NCBI GenBank assembly: GCA_004297545.1
Contig: SCTB01000121.1
Coordinates: forward strand, 1 to 32,781
DNA length: 32,781 nucleotides
Direction: 5' to 3'
Source: Alphaproteobacteria bacterium
GTDB taxonomy: Bacteria > Pseudomonadota > Alphaproteobacteria > Micavibrionales > UBA2020
In this document: positions 1-7,090 of the stretch, one piece after another
How positions within the stretch are numbered: the first letter of the stretch is position 1
Layout: each line of letters begins with the position of its first letter
Made by a program: the position numbers and the translations under genes
The notes under the pieces: generated by a model
What the model saw: the letters and a program-made list of their open reading frames with translations, nothing else
What the model was told of the DNA's origin: nothing
Databases searched by the model: none

Positions 1-260
1 ACGGCGAGACCTGGGCGCTGATGGGCACGACCAGCGTTGCCCGCGTCACATCCTCCCCCGTCATCAACCGCAAGCTGACCGAGATTTTCAATTTCGAAGC
101 CCGCGAGCGCGTGCAGATCACCGAAAACCTGAAAACCGGCGTCGAAACCATCGGCCAGCCCGAAAAATTCGACAACCTCTCCCCCGCCACCCTCCGCCGC
201 GCGGAAGAGATGATGAAATCCTTGAGCGACGGCGCGCCGAAACGGTCGTTCACGCTTTAA
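1..260 (+). CDS. C-terminal fragment of an unknown protein
   Basis: An open frame enters from the left edge and stops with TAA at 258-260, giving about 85 C-terminal residues. The frame is open upstream of the ATG at 21, so that ATG is probably internal. The tail is mixed charged and polar, with no membrane segment and no motif I recognise. A long inverted repeat follows directly. No function can be assigned from this fragment. Confidence 0.55.
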   Translation, partial: GETWALMGTTSVARVTSSPVINRKLTEIFNFEARERVQITENLKTGVETIGQPEKFDNLSPATLRRAEEMMKSLSDGAPKRSFTL

Positions 261-267
261 AGCAATT

Positions 268-419
268 GTCATCCCCGTAGGCGAGCGCCTGCGCGAGCCG
301 TCAACGGGGACCCAGGAGTGAATCCAAATTGCGCAGCAATAATGAGCGCCTTGCGGCGCGAGTAAATGCTGGGTCCCGGCTCTCGCGATACGGCTTCGCC
401 GTACGCGGTCCGGGATGAC
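268..419. repeat. Inverted-repeat element, family 1
   Basis: The gap after the first gene starts with GTCATCCCCG and ends with CCGGGATGAC. Inside, GGGACCCAG at the left faces CTGGGTCCC at the right. The fold is a long imperfect hairpin with no coding potential. It resembles the dispersed intergenic palindromes common in alphaproteobacterial genomes. It may also end transcription of the first gene. Confidence 0.6.
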
Positions 420-489
420 ACAGAAAGAAATCCCCCCTTGCATTTCCCTATTTTTCCAGAATAACGCGCCCGAAATTCAAGAGATAACC

Positions 490-522
490 ACGGTACTGGA
501 TTCCCGCTTTCGCGGGAATGAC
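490..522. repeat. Half copy of the GGTACTGGATTCCCGC repeat
   Basis: The stretch contains ATTCCCGCTTTCGCGGGAAT, a perfect palindromic hairpin preceded by GGTACTGG. The same unit occurs twice in opposite orientations at 30305-30421. It lies just beyond the stop of dusA, where it could form the 3' hairpin of that transcript. Confidence 0.75.
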
Positions 523-545
523 ATTGGGGAAAGACGCATCGGTCT

Positions 546-1535
546 TTAATTTTCCGGAACAGCCCTTAACGCCTGCCGCACGATATTGCTGTTCGCCGCC
601 GGTTGGTAGGCCTGCTCGCTTAAAATCCGCCGCCACTGGCGGGCGCCGGGGAGGCCTTGGTAGAGGCCGAGGATATGGCGGGTGATGTCTTTCAAGGGCG
701 TGCCCTCGCTGAGGCATCGGTCGATATAAGGGAACATCGCCTCGATGATTTCGTGCCTTGTCTTGACGGCGGGCGTGCCGAAAATTTCCCGTTCCACTTC
801 GGCCATAAAGTACGGGTTGGTATAGGCCTCGCGGCCGATCATCACACCATCGGCGTTTTTGAGGGCGTCTTTAATGTTATCAACCGTTTTGACGCCACCG
901 TTCAGAATGATGTTTAAGTGCGGAAAGTCTTTCTTCAGACGATAGGCGTAATCGTATTTCAGTGGTGGAATCAATCGGTTCTCAGCCGGGCTTAAACCGT
1001 TGAGTAAAGCCTTGCGCGCATGGATGACGAAGGTCTTGCACCCCTTCTCCGCGATCTTGCCAACGAAGTTTAACAAAAATTCATAACTATCCTGATCATC
1101 AATGCCAATCCTGCTCTTGACCGTGACGGGGATGGAGACCGCCTGTTGCATGGCATCGATGCAGTTTGCGACCAGTTCCGGCTCCGCCATCAGGCAGGCG
1201 CCGAACTTGCCTTTCTGCACCCGGTCGCTGGGGCAGCCGCAGTTGAGGTTCACTTCGTCATAACCGTATTGCTCGGCCAGCTTGGCGCAAGCGGCAAGCT
1301 CCCCCGGGTCCGACCCGCCCAGCTGCAGGGCGACGGGGTGTTCCTCGGGGTTGTAGTCCAGCACGTTAAACTTCTTGCCATACACTAGCGCCCCGGTCGT
1401 GATCATCACCGTATACAACAGGGCATTGGGGGAAATCAGGCGGAGGAAATACCGGTCATGCCTGTCCGTCCACCCCATCATGGGGGCGACAGAGACAAGC
1501 CGGTTAATTTGCGGTTTTTGAACGCCTGCTTTCAT
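546..1535 (-). CDS. dusA: tRNA-dihydrouridine synthase DusA
   Basis: This 329-residue FMN enzyme should reduce uridine to dihydrouridine at positions 20/20a of tRNA in the cytoplasm. The N-terminal VAPMMGWTDRH segment begins the TIM barrel. NCGCPSDRVQ carries the catalytic Cys101, VTVKSRIG carries the FMN-contacting Lys140, and VIHARKA plus NGGV further on are the other family signatures. The DusA-specific stretches GACLMAEP and GLSPAENRLIPPL set it apart from DusB and DusC. Length matches the family. The extra Cys99 beside the catalytic site replaces the more usual Val and is probably harmless. There is no Shine-Dalgarno; a TATAAC box lies 7 bases before the ATG, so the message may be leaderless. 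Confidence 0.95.
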   Translation of the reverse strand: MKAGVQKPQINRLVSVAPMMGWTDRHDRYFLRLISPNALLYTVMITTGALVYGKKFNVLDYNPEEHPVALQLGGSDPGELAACAKLAEQYGYDEVNLNCGCPSDRVQKGKFGACLMAEPELVANCIDAMQQAVSIPVTVKSRIGIDDQDSYEFLLNFVGKIAEKGCKTFVIHARKALLNGLSPAENRLIPPLKYDYAYRLKKDFPHLNIILNGGVKTVDNIKDALKNADGVMIGREAYTNPYFMAEVEREIFGTPAVKTRHEIIEAMFPYIDRCLSEGTPLKDITRHILGLYQGLPGARQWRRILSEQAYQPAANSNIVRQALRAVPEN

Positions 1536-1542
1536 GGGGGAT

Positions 1543-1548
1543 GTTATA
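1543..1548 (-). promoter_or_regulatory. Candidate -10 box of dusA
   Basis: TATAAC on the minus strand ends 7 bases before the dusA ATG. A weak TTGTAT lies 17 bases further upstream. The spacing puts the transcription start at or beside the A of the ATG, giving a leaderless mRNA. This agrees with the absence of any Shine-Dalgarno sequence. Confidence 0.4.
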
Positions 1549-1589
1549 TATCACTTTTCCGGAAAATACAAATCCGGCTGTCCCCCTAT

Positions 1590-1688
1590 CGCCACCCCGA
1601 CGAAAGTCGGGGTCCAGACGCGCGAAGCGCATTTATAAATGCGGCGGGTAAACCGCCGTGCTGGACCCCGACTTTCGTCGGGGTGGCG
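1590..1688. repeat. Inverted-repeat element, family 2
   Basis: Two perfect 28-base arms, 1590-1617 and 1661-1688, face each other (core CGACGAAAGTCGGGGTCCAG). Each arm contains its own small palindrome, CCCCGACgaaaGTCGGGG. The 43-base middle has no coding signal. The element fills the gap between the dusA start and the oligopeptidase stop. Confidence 0.85.
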
Positions 1689-1727
1689 AATACTGAAAGT
1701 AGGCTTTGAAGCTACGGCTCTATCCGC

Positions 1728-3977
1728 TCACTTACCCGGCGGCTTGGGCGCGGCGGGGGCTTTCGTTTTGACGAGCGAGGCCTTGTAATCAGCCTGGTTG
1801 ATGGGGCCGATGGCGCTTTCGATGAAAGCCACGGTTTCGGCCATCTCCTCGATGACCTTCATGGTCGGCTTGCCCGCGCCGTGGCCCGCGTCTTTCGCCA
1901 CGCGCAACAGCGAAACGGTGCCGGGCGCGGAAAGCGCCGCCAGCAGCGCCGCCATCTTGAAGGCATGGAAGGGCGGCACGCGCGTATCGTGGTCGCCGGT
2001 TTTCAGCAGGTGCGGCGGAAGTTCCACGCCGGGCTTGACGTTGTGATAGGGGGAGTACTCGAGGATAGCCTCGAAAAAGGCCTTGATCTCGGGGTCGCCG
2101 TATTCGGGGATGGCCTGACCGCCGCGCGTCTTGTGCAGGCGCACCACATCGGTGACAGGCACGGCAGAAACGACCGCGCCGAACAGATCCGGCCGCATCA
2201 GCATCACGGCCATGGTGAGCAACCCGCCCGCGCTGCCGCCCTCGATGACCTGGCGCTCCGGGCTCGTATATTTCCCTTTGATAAGCTCCTCGGCGCAGGC
2301 GATGAAGTCGTGGAACACGTTAATCTTGTTGAGCATGCGGCCCTGGTCGTACCAGTCGGCGCCGAACTCGCCGCCGCCGCGGAGATTGGCCTGCACATAG
2401 ATGCCGCCCTTTTTCACCCAGTCGAGAACCGAGAAGGAAAAGCCGGGACCCAGCGAATTGTTGGAGGCGCCGTAGCCGTAAAGCTTCAGCGCTGCGGTGC
2501 CGTCAAGCGCCGTGTCGGGATGGCGGACCACCGTCATGGGAATGACGGTGCCGTCCTTTGAGACCGCCGATATGCGCTCGACAATGCAGCCGTCGAGATC
2601 GTATTTGCAGTCGTTCTTCTTGACGAGAGTCAGCTGGTTTGTCGCAATGTCGTAGCTATAGGTATCGCCCGGCGTCGTGAAACTCGAAACCTTGAGCAGG
2701 AACGTGTCGTCCTCCGGATTGACTTTGGCGAGACCGGCCACGCTCTGGACCGGCAGCGGCACGTCGTGCAGATGCTTGCCGTCAAGTTCGTGCACGGAAA
2801 TCTTGTCCGCGGTATCGTGGTTATAGAAGCAAAAGAGCTTTCCTTTATGGTACAGCACGTCGTTCAGGCGGTCTTTCGCGTCTTCCGGGATAACATCCTG
2901 CCATTTTTCCGGCGCCGGATCGTTCAGGTTAAAGCGCACGAGGCGTCCGCGCGAGGCATCCTTGCTGGTCAGCGCCAGTATCTCCCCGTTCCCCAGCTCC
3001 GCCACCGGCGACAGCTGGTAATCGCCGGATTCCTGCAGCGTCTTGAAAGGCTCATCGCTGCCGCGCGGACGGTAATGTATGCCGTTATTCTGATCGAAGC
3101 CGAGGCCCGTCGTCACCCAGTCGTATTGCGCGGTCGGCAGGCGGAACGGGTTCGCCCAGGGCGCGTCGCCTTTTTTCTCATAGACCTGCCTGTCGCTGTC
3201 GGGCGCTTCGCCCAGCGTGTGGTGCATCGCCTTGCGGCCCCAGGAGGGTGGCTTGCCATCCTTCGGCGGCGTCACGGGGAAGGTGTACTGGAATCCGGCG
3301 CTGCTGTCCTTGTCCCACAGCACCTCGCAGAAGCGGCAGTTCTCGATGACGTCGGGCAGGTCCTCCCCTGTCGCGACGTTGCGGATACGCAGCGTCTGCG
3401 CATCGCTGCCGGATTTCGAGGTCAGATAAGCCACAAGCGAGCCATCCGGGCTCGGAAAGGCGCCAGAAAGGGAAATCGTGCCGTCGGCCGACAGCGTATT
3501 GGGGTCGAACAGCGTACGCGGCATTCCGTCGGGACCGTCGCAGACCTGATAGATAGGCTGCGGCGCAAGCCCGTCCTGGAAGGTGCTGAAATACTTGTCG
3601 CCGTGGCGGCTGGGCAGGCTGGAGCGTGGATAATCCATCGCGCCGGAAAGGAATTTCACGGTCTGGTCCACCGCCACCTTCCGGCCCGCGACGTAAGAAG
3701 AAAACTCCGCGTTCTTCGCATCGACCCAGACAGCCGTCTCGGGCGCATCGAGATTTTCAAGCGGGCGCAGGGGGTCAGAAACCTTGTAGCCGTGCAGCGT
3801 CTCAACCACGGTATTGTCCACGGGCGGGTTGAGCGCCTTTTTCTTTTGCGCTTCGGTGATCTCATACTGCAGGCGGCCGGCGTCATTGGCCGGAGTCACC
3901 GGGTTATCCTTGCCGGAATTGGTGTTAAAATCTTGTTTCGGCTTGATTTCTTCAGGATTTGACATTGCCGGGACCAT
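1728..3977 (-). CDS. Prolyl oligopeptidase family serine peptidase (S9A)
   Basis: A 749-residue S9 peptidase that should cleave short peptides after proline or a related residue. The N-terminal half is the beta-propeller that screens substrates; it opens with VSDPLRPLEN, the usual S9A start. The C-terminal alpha/beta-hydrolase domain has the full triad: Ser582 in GGSAGG, Asp664 in GDHDTRVPP and His699 in AGHGAG. LRGGGEFG before the nucleophile is also typical. No signal peptide is visible, so it is probably cytoplasmic. The upstream ATG (3977) has a GATAAC box 8 bases ahead; a second ATG at 3965 is an alternative start. Neither has a good Shine-Dalgarno. Pro, Ala and Lys dominate the last 20 residues. 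Confidence 0.93.
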   Translation of the reverse strand: MVPAMSNPEEIKPKQDFNTNSGKDNPVTPANDAGRLQYEITEAQKKKALNPPVDNTVVETLHGYKVSDPLRPLENLDAPETAVWVDAKNAEFSSYVAGRKVAVDQTVKFLSGAMDYPRSSLPSRHGDKYFSTFQDGLAPQPIYQVCDGPDGMPRTLFDPNTLSADGTISLSGAFPSPDGSLVAYLTSKSGSDAQTLRIRNVATGEDLPDVIENCRFCEVLWDKDSSAGFQYTFPVTPPKDGKPPSWGRKAMHHTLGEAPDSDRQVYEKKGDAPWANPFRLPTAQYDWVTTGLGFDQNNGIHYRPRGSDEPFKTLQESGDYQLSPVAELGNGEILALTSKDASRGRLVRFNLNDPAPEKWQDVIPEDAKDRLNDVLYHKGKLFCFYNHDTADKISVHELDGKHLHDVPLPVQSVAGLAKVNPEDDTFLLKVSSFTTPGDTYSYDIATNQLTLVKKNDCKYDLDGCIVERISAVSKDGTVIPMTVVRHPDTALDGTAALKLYGYGASNNSLGPGFSFSVLDWVKKGGIYVQANLRGGGEFGADWYDQGRMLNKINVFHDFIACAEELIKGKYTSPERQVIEGGSAGGLLTMAVMLMRPDLFGAVVSAVPVTDVVRLHKTRGGQAIPEYGDPEIKAFFEAILEYSPYHNVKPGVELPPHLLKTGDHDTRVPPFHAFKMAALLAALSAPGTVSLLRVAKDAGHGAGKPTMKVIEEMAETVAFIESAIGPINQADYKASLVKTKAPAAPKPPGK

Positions 3978-4042
3978 GTAAGAAGGTTATCCCAACATAC
4001 ACATTATCCATAATATTTTCAAGCAAATTAGGCAAGCCTGAT

Positions 4043-4804
4043 CTATGGCCCTACCCGCCACTCTTCCGCCGGGCAAAGCGTTGATTCCCGCTGGTAATTC
4101 TCGGCGGTGTCGATGTCGCGCTGGAGCTGGGCCCGTAAAACCTCCAGCGGGGGAAACAGGGCGGTAGTGATCTCTTCGGTGACCTTCTGCGCCAGCGCAT
4201 CCGCCCCCACCTGCACCTGGCTGGCATCCATCGGCCCTTCGCCGCCCAGCTGGCTTAAGTAATTTGTCATCAATATCTTGGCGCGCGGCAGGAATTGCGA
4301 AATCGCCCAGAGATCGCGCGATACATGGTTATGCTCGTGCGCGTTGATGACCTGGTGCGCACAGGGACGCTGCGACCATTCCGAGGCGATATAGATTTCC
4401 GGGTTGTACTTCATGGCCAGCGTGACCTTGTCGATATAGACGCAGGCGGTCTGCGTCGCACCGTCGTTGCGGGTCAGCACCTTGTAGGAAATCATGTACT
4501 GGGAGCCGAGCCGGCCCATCGTGTACCCGCCGGTAAACCAGGCGCCTTCGACCGACAGCTTCTGCTCCTGCATCTGCTGGTCCCGCGCGACGTATTGGGA
4601 GAGCGGATTTTCGCTGTTCGCCGCCGCGACCTGGAAGGCCTGCTGGGACGCGGTCAGTTCGGCGGAAGAATGGCTTTCGTCAATAACGGGCGGGGCGTCC
4701 TGAACCTGGACGTCGAAGGTAGGCGCGTCCTGCGCCGGGCAGCCTTCGACCGCGGCCAGAATATAGCCGGCAGCCATCATCGAAACTGGATCAAACCCCA
4801 TCAT
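4043..4804 (-). CDS. HExxH-motif protein, downstream copy of a tandem pair
   Basis: This 253-residue protein is not a family I can name. Residues 1-22 form a short hydrophobic segment ending in Cys22 (MMAAGYILAA core), perhaps an export or anchoring signal. After a variable linker, the conserved part starts at QKLSVEGA (~81). It carries ACVYIDKV, a PCAHQV cysteine and H156-E-H-N-H160, the zinc-metallopeptidase pattern HExxH, followed by ISQF.PRAK. A further Cys sits near the end in CPAEEW. The gene begins 12 bases after the stop of its paralogue, so the two are cotranscribed. The cores are about half identical while the first 24 codons are almost unchanged. Zinc binding and peptidase activity are inference; a DUF922-like relationship is only a guess. 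Confidence 0.85.
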   Translation of the reverse strand: MMGFDPVSMMAAGYILAAVEGCPAQDAPTFDVQVQDAPPVIDESHSSAELTASQQAFQVAAANSENPLSQYVARDQQMQEQKLSVEGAWFTGGYTMGRLGSQYMISYKVLTRNDGATQTACVYIDKVTLAMKYNPEIYIASEWSQRPCAHQVINAHEHNHVSRDLWAISQFLPRAKILMTNYLSQLGGEGPMDASQVQVGADALAQKVTEEITTALFPPLEVLRAQLQRDIDTAENYQRESTLCPAEEWRVGP

Positions 4805-4816
4805 GCTTCCCGTGTT

Positions 4817-5593
4817 CTAGGGCATAACGCCCTCGATATGCCAGTCTTCCGCCGGGCATAGCGCCCATTCCCGCCTGTAGTTCTCGTCATTGTCGATTTC
4901 CGCCTGGTATTGCGCACGCAGAATCTCCAGCGGCGGGTAAATTGAATTGACGATAAGACCGGATATCTGCTGCGACAGCGCATCCGCTCCGGGCTGCGTC
5001 TGATCGGCAGGCATGGGGCCCTCTCCGCTCATCCCGTTCAGGAAGTCGGCCATCGCAATTTTGGCGCGCGGCATGAACTGTGAAATCGCGTAGAGATCGC
5101 GCAGGACATGGCTGTTTTCGTGCGCGGTGACGACCTGATGCGCGCAGGGGCGCGACGCCCATTCAGCCGCGATATGCACTTCGGGATTGAAAACAAGGGT
5201 GAGATCGACCTTGTCGACATAGACGCAGGCGACCTGTGTGCCGTCCGTCACTCCCTGCGGCACGACTTTAAAGGAAATCGCGCCTTTGGAGGTAAGGTTA
5301 CCCTGCATATATCCGCCCGTAAACCAAGAGGCGCCTTCCACCGACAGTTTCTGCTGCTCGGTCACCTGCGCAAGCGCCGTCATGCGCGCGACGGGGTTGT
5401 CGCTGACCAGCCCTTGCACCTGCGAATTGACCTGGTCGCGGGAGATATCGACGATGCTCTGATCCTCATAGGTCAGCGGCGGGTTCTGTTCCAGCTGCAG
5501 ATTGAGAACCGGCGGGTCGATCGCCGGGCAGCCTTCGGCCGCGGCCAGGATATAGCCGGCAGCCATCATCGAAACTGGATCGAACCCCATCAT
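4817..5593 (-). CDS. HExxH-motif protein, upstream copy of a tandem pair
   Basis: A 258-residue paralogue of the next gene downstream and the first gene of the pair. The N-terminus differs from its partner's at only one of the first 24 residues. The core has QKLSVEGASWFTGGY (~81-95), ACVYVDKV, RPCAHQV and H158-E-N-S-H162 followed by VLRDLYAISQFMPRAK, then LCPAEDW near the end. The conserved cysteines suggest a disulfide-bonded fold outside the cytoplasm. A GATAAT box lies 8 bases before the ATG with TTATCA 18 bases further up, so transcription may begin at the start codon; the GGAAG next to the ATG is too close for an ordinary ribosome site. The function is unknown; a metallopeptidase is possible. 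Confidence 0.85.
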   Translation of the reverse strand: MMGFDPVSMMAAGYILAAAEGCPAIDPPVLNLQLEQNPPLTYEDQSIVDISRDQVNSQVQGLVSDNPVARMTALAQVTEQQKLSVEGASWFTGGYMQGNLTSKGAISFKVVPQGVTDGTQVACVYVDKVDLTLVFNPEVHIAAEWASRPCAHQVVTAHENSHVLRDLYAISQFMPRAKIAMADFLNGMSGEGPMPADQTQPGADALSQQISGLIVNSIYPPLEILRAQYQAEIDNDENYRREWALCPAEDWHIEGVMP

Positions 5594-5601
5594 GCTTCCA
5601 G

Positions 5602-5631
5602 ATTATCGCTTACCGATTAATTCATTGATAA
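5602..5631 (-). promoter_or_regulatory. Promoter of the HExxH gene pair
   Basis: On the minus strand TTATCA (5631-5626) and GATAAT (5607-5602) are separated by 18 bases. The -10 ends 8 bases before the ATG at 5593, pointing to a leaderless or nearly leaderless message. It stands back to back with the promoter at 5665-5693. Confidence 0.45.
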
Positions 5632-5664
5632 ATTCCGGCAATTCAAAGGTTTGGAAGACAGCGG

Positions 5665-5693
5665 TTGACGCCTTTCCCCCGCCTCCGTATAAT
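5665..5693 (+). promoter_or_regulatory. Near-consensus sigma-70 promoter, predicted leaderless
   Basis: TTGACG (5665-5670), a 17-base spacer and a perfect TATAAT (5688-5693). Only 7 bases separate the -10 from the ATG at 5701, so the start point should fall on or beside the start codon. No Shine-Dalgarno can fit. This also argues against translation starting at the in-frame TTG at 5665, which is the -35 box itself. Confidence 0.75.
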
Positions 5694-5700
5694 ACATATT

Positions 5701-6285
5701 ATGCAAAATAAGACGCCCGAAGATTCGACCTCTTTGCGTGACGTGATAGACCGTTATTCCCCCATCGTGGGCGGCCGGACGGGTCTTGTCGGCGACTTCC
5801 TGAAGGTGGTCGCCAAGGCAGTCGATATCCTTCCCAATGTGAATGACGCCCCCGCCCCTGTGCCTTCCGTACTCTTTACCAGCCGCAACCTTGCCGGCCA
5901 GACCATCACCACCAACGATCTCGAGCTGGCCGCGACCTTCAAGCGCATGGAACAGACGCTGCAGAAAAGCTTTAAAAAAGCCTCCGGAACGGACGCCACG
6001 GCGGATGACCGCGAAAGCTTTGTGAAACTGGCCGAACAGGTGCAAAAAGACGCCGCCATCCTGGCCGCCAAATGCTTTATCACCAAGCCGCAGGGCGACG
6101 CCAGATACCAGTTCGTGCTTGAGCCCGAACCCGGCCAGCATATCCCTCTCGCCAAGGCCTTCGCCGCCGTTCAGCAGCCGGGCAGGAAAAGCAGCGAGAT
6201 CACGCTGGTGCGCTACGGCAGCGTGACGGTGATGCAGCCTGCCGCCGGCTTCAAAAAGGCCAGCATCAGGTCGCCGGTCGTCTGA
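5701..6285 (+). CDS. Unknown protein, paralogue of the next gene
   Basis: A 194-residue protein of no family I recognise, with no signal peptide or clear membrane helix. It aligns along most of its length with the gene at 6379. Shared elements are SL..(V/I)ID.YSPI near residue 10, G..GL.G..LK..AK.., AGQ, then TF.RME..LQKSF around residue 80-90, RE.F..LA..V..DA..L...C, and a C-terminal AVQ/AVK segment. The central amphipathic stretch is probably helical. The ATG at 5701 is chosen because the in-frame TTG upstream overlaps the promoter. A strong promoter and near-perfect -10 suggest substantial expression. Confidence 0.8.
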   Translation: MQNKTPEDSTSLRDVIDRYSPIVGGRTGLVGDFLKVVAKAVDILPNVNDAPAPVPSVLFTSRNLAGQTITTNDLELAATFKRMEQTLQKSFKKASGTDATADDRESFVKLAEQVQKDAAILAAKCFITKPQGDARYQFVLEPEPGQHIPLAKAFAAVQQPGRKSSEITLVRYGSVTVMQPAAGFKKASIRSPVV

Positions 6286-6318
6286 AAATCCTCGCTATTC
6301 CAGCCGCATAACACCGTA

Positions 6319-6346
6319 TTGACATAAACGCCGCCTCGTCTACGAT
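6319..6346 (+). promoter_or_regulatory. Sigma-70-like promoter
   Basis: A perfect TTGACA (6319-6324) followed by TAA, a 16-base spacer and TACGAT (6341-6346). The expected start is near 6353, giving a leader of about 26 bases before the ATG at 6379. Confidence 0.6.
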
Positions 6347-6378
6347 GTGCGCAATTAAAAAAACGGTGGTGTGTCTCA

Positions 6379-6978
6379 ATGTCGAATTCAAACGAAAAAT
6401 CCCTTTCTGAAATCATCGATGCCTATTCCCCCATCACGCGCGGCAAGAAGGGCCTTTGGGGCCTTGCGCTGAAAGCCATCGCGAAGCCGCTGGAAATCGG
6501 GCGCAACATCATCAGTGCGGTGGCGCGTTTCCCGTTCCATTTCGGCTATGAGAATGCGGCGGGGCAGATCTTGACCGACTGCAACGCCACCATTCCGCTG
6601 ACTTTTCAGCGCATGGAAAAAAAGCTGCAGAAAAGCTTCAACACGGCCGCACGCCGCGAGGCATCGCCCATCGAGCGCGAAACTTTCATCGCGCTGGCGA
6701 TGGATGTGCGCGCGGATGCAGAACTGCTGTCAAAACACTGCACCATCCTGCGCACCGAATTCGACAACGTGACGGATAAATACAACTTCACCCTGTTCAA
6801 AGAACCGCTCGACAACGGCGGGTTCAAGACCACCACGCTCGAGCAGGGCGTCGCCGCGGTGAAGGAACATCTGAACGGCCAGGCCGCGGAGGAACTCACC
6901 GGGGGTGCCAAAAACCCTGTCACCGTCCGCCGCAAGCCGATCGAGATTCAGAAGCCAGGCCAGCTCCCGGGGTTGTAA
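6379..6978 (+). CDS. Unknown protein, paralogue of the preceding gene
   Basis: A 199-residue relative of the gene at 5701, with the same block order: SLSEIIDAYSPI, G..GLWG, AGQ, TFQRMEKKLQKSF and RE.FIALA.DVRADAELL. The middle, where the first copy has a Pro-rich APAPVPS stretch, instead reads NIISAVARFPFHFGYE. Each copy has its own promoter although they are adjacent and co-directional, so they can be controlled separately. A weak hairpin, AAGCCCC/GGGGTTT at about 6980-7005, may end the transcript. Start: ATG at 6379, with only a weak GGTGG as a possible ribosome site. The function is unknown. Confidence 0.8.
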   Translation: MSNSNEKSLSEIIDAYSPITRGKKGLWGLALKAIAKPLEIGRNIISAVARFPFHFGYENAAGQILTDCNATIPLTFQRMEKKLQKSFNTAARREASPIERETFIALAMDVRADAELLSKHCTILRTEFDNVTDKYNFTLFKEPLDNGGFKTTTLEQGVAAVKEHLNGQAAEELTGGAKNPVTVRRKPIEIQKPGQLPGL

Positions 6979-7033
6979 GCGAAGCCCCGGAGAACGCAGG
7001 GGTTTCGAGTTTCGCCTTTCTCCGCATTAAAAT

Positions 7034-7062
7034 TTGACATAATAACAAGCATTTGCTACATT
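7034..7062 (+). promoter_or_regulatory. Sigma-70-like promoter of the repeat protein
   Basis: TTGACA (7034-7039) followed by TAATAACAA, a 17-base spacer and TACATT (7057-7062). The leader to the ATG at 7091 would be about 20 bases and has no Shine-Dalgarno. The -35 and its downstream flank closely match those at 18915 and 28998. Confidence 0.6.
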
Positions 7063-7090
7063 CGCGCGGTCGTAACTCGCGGGCATTTTC

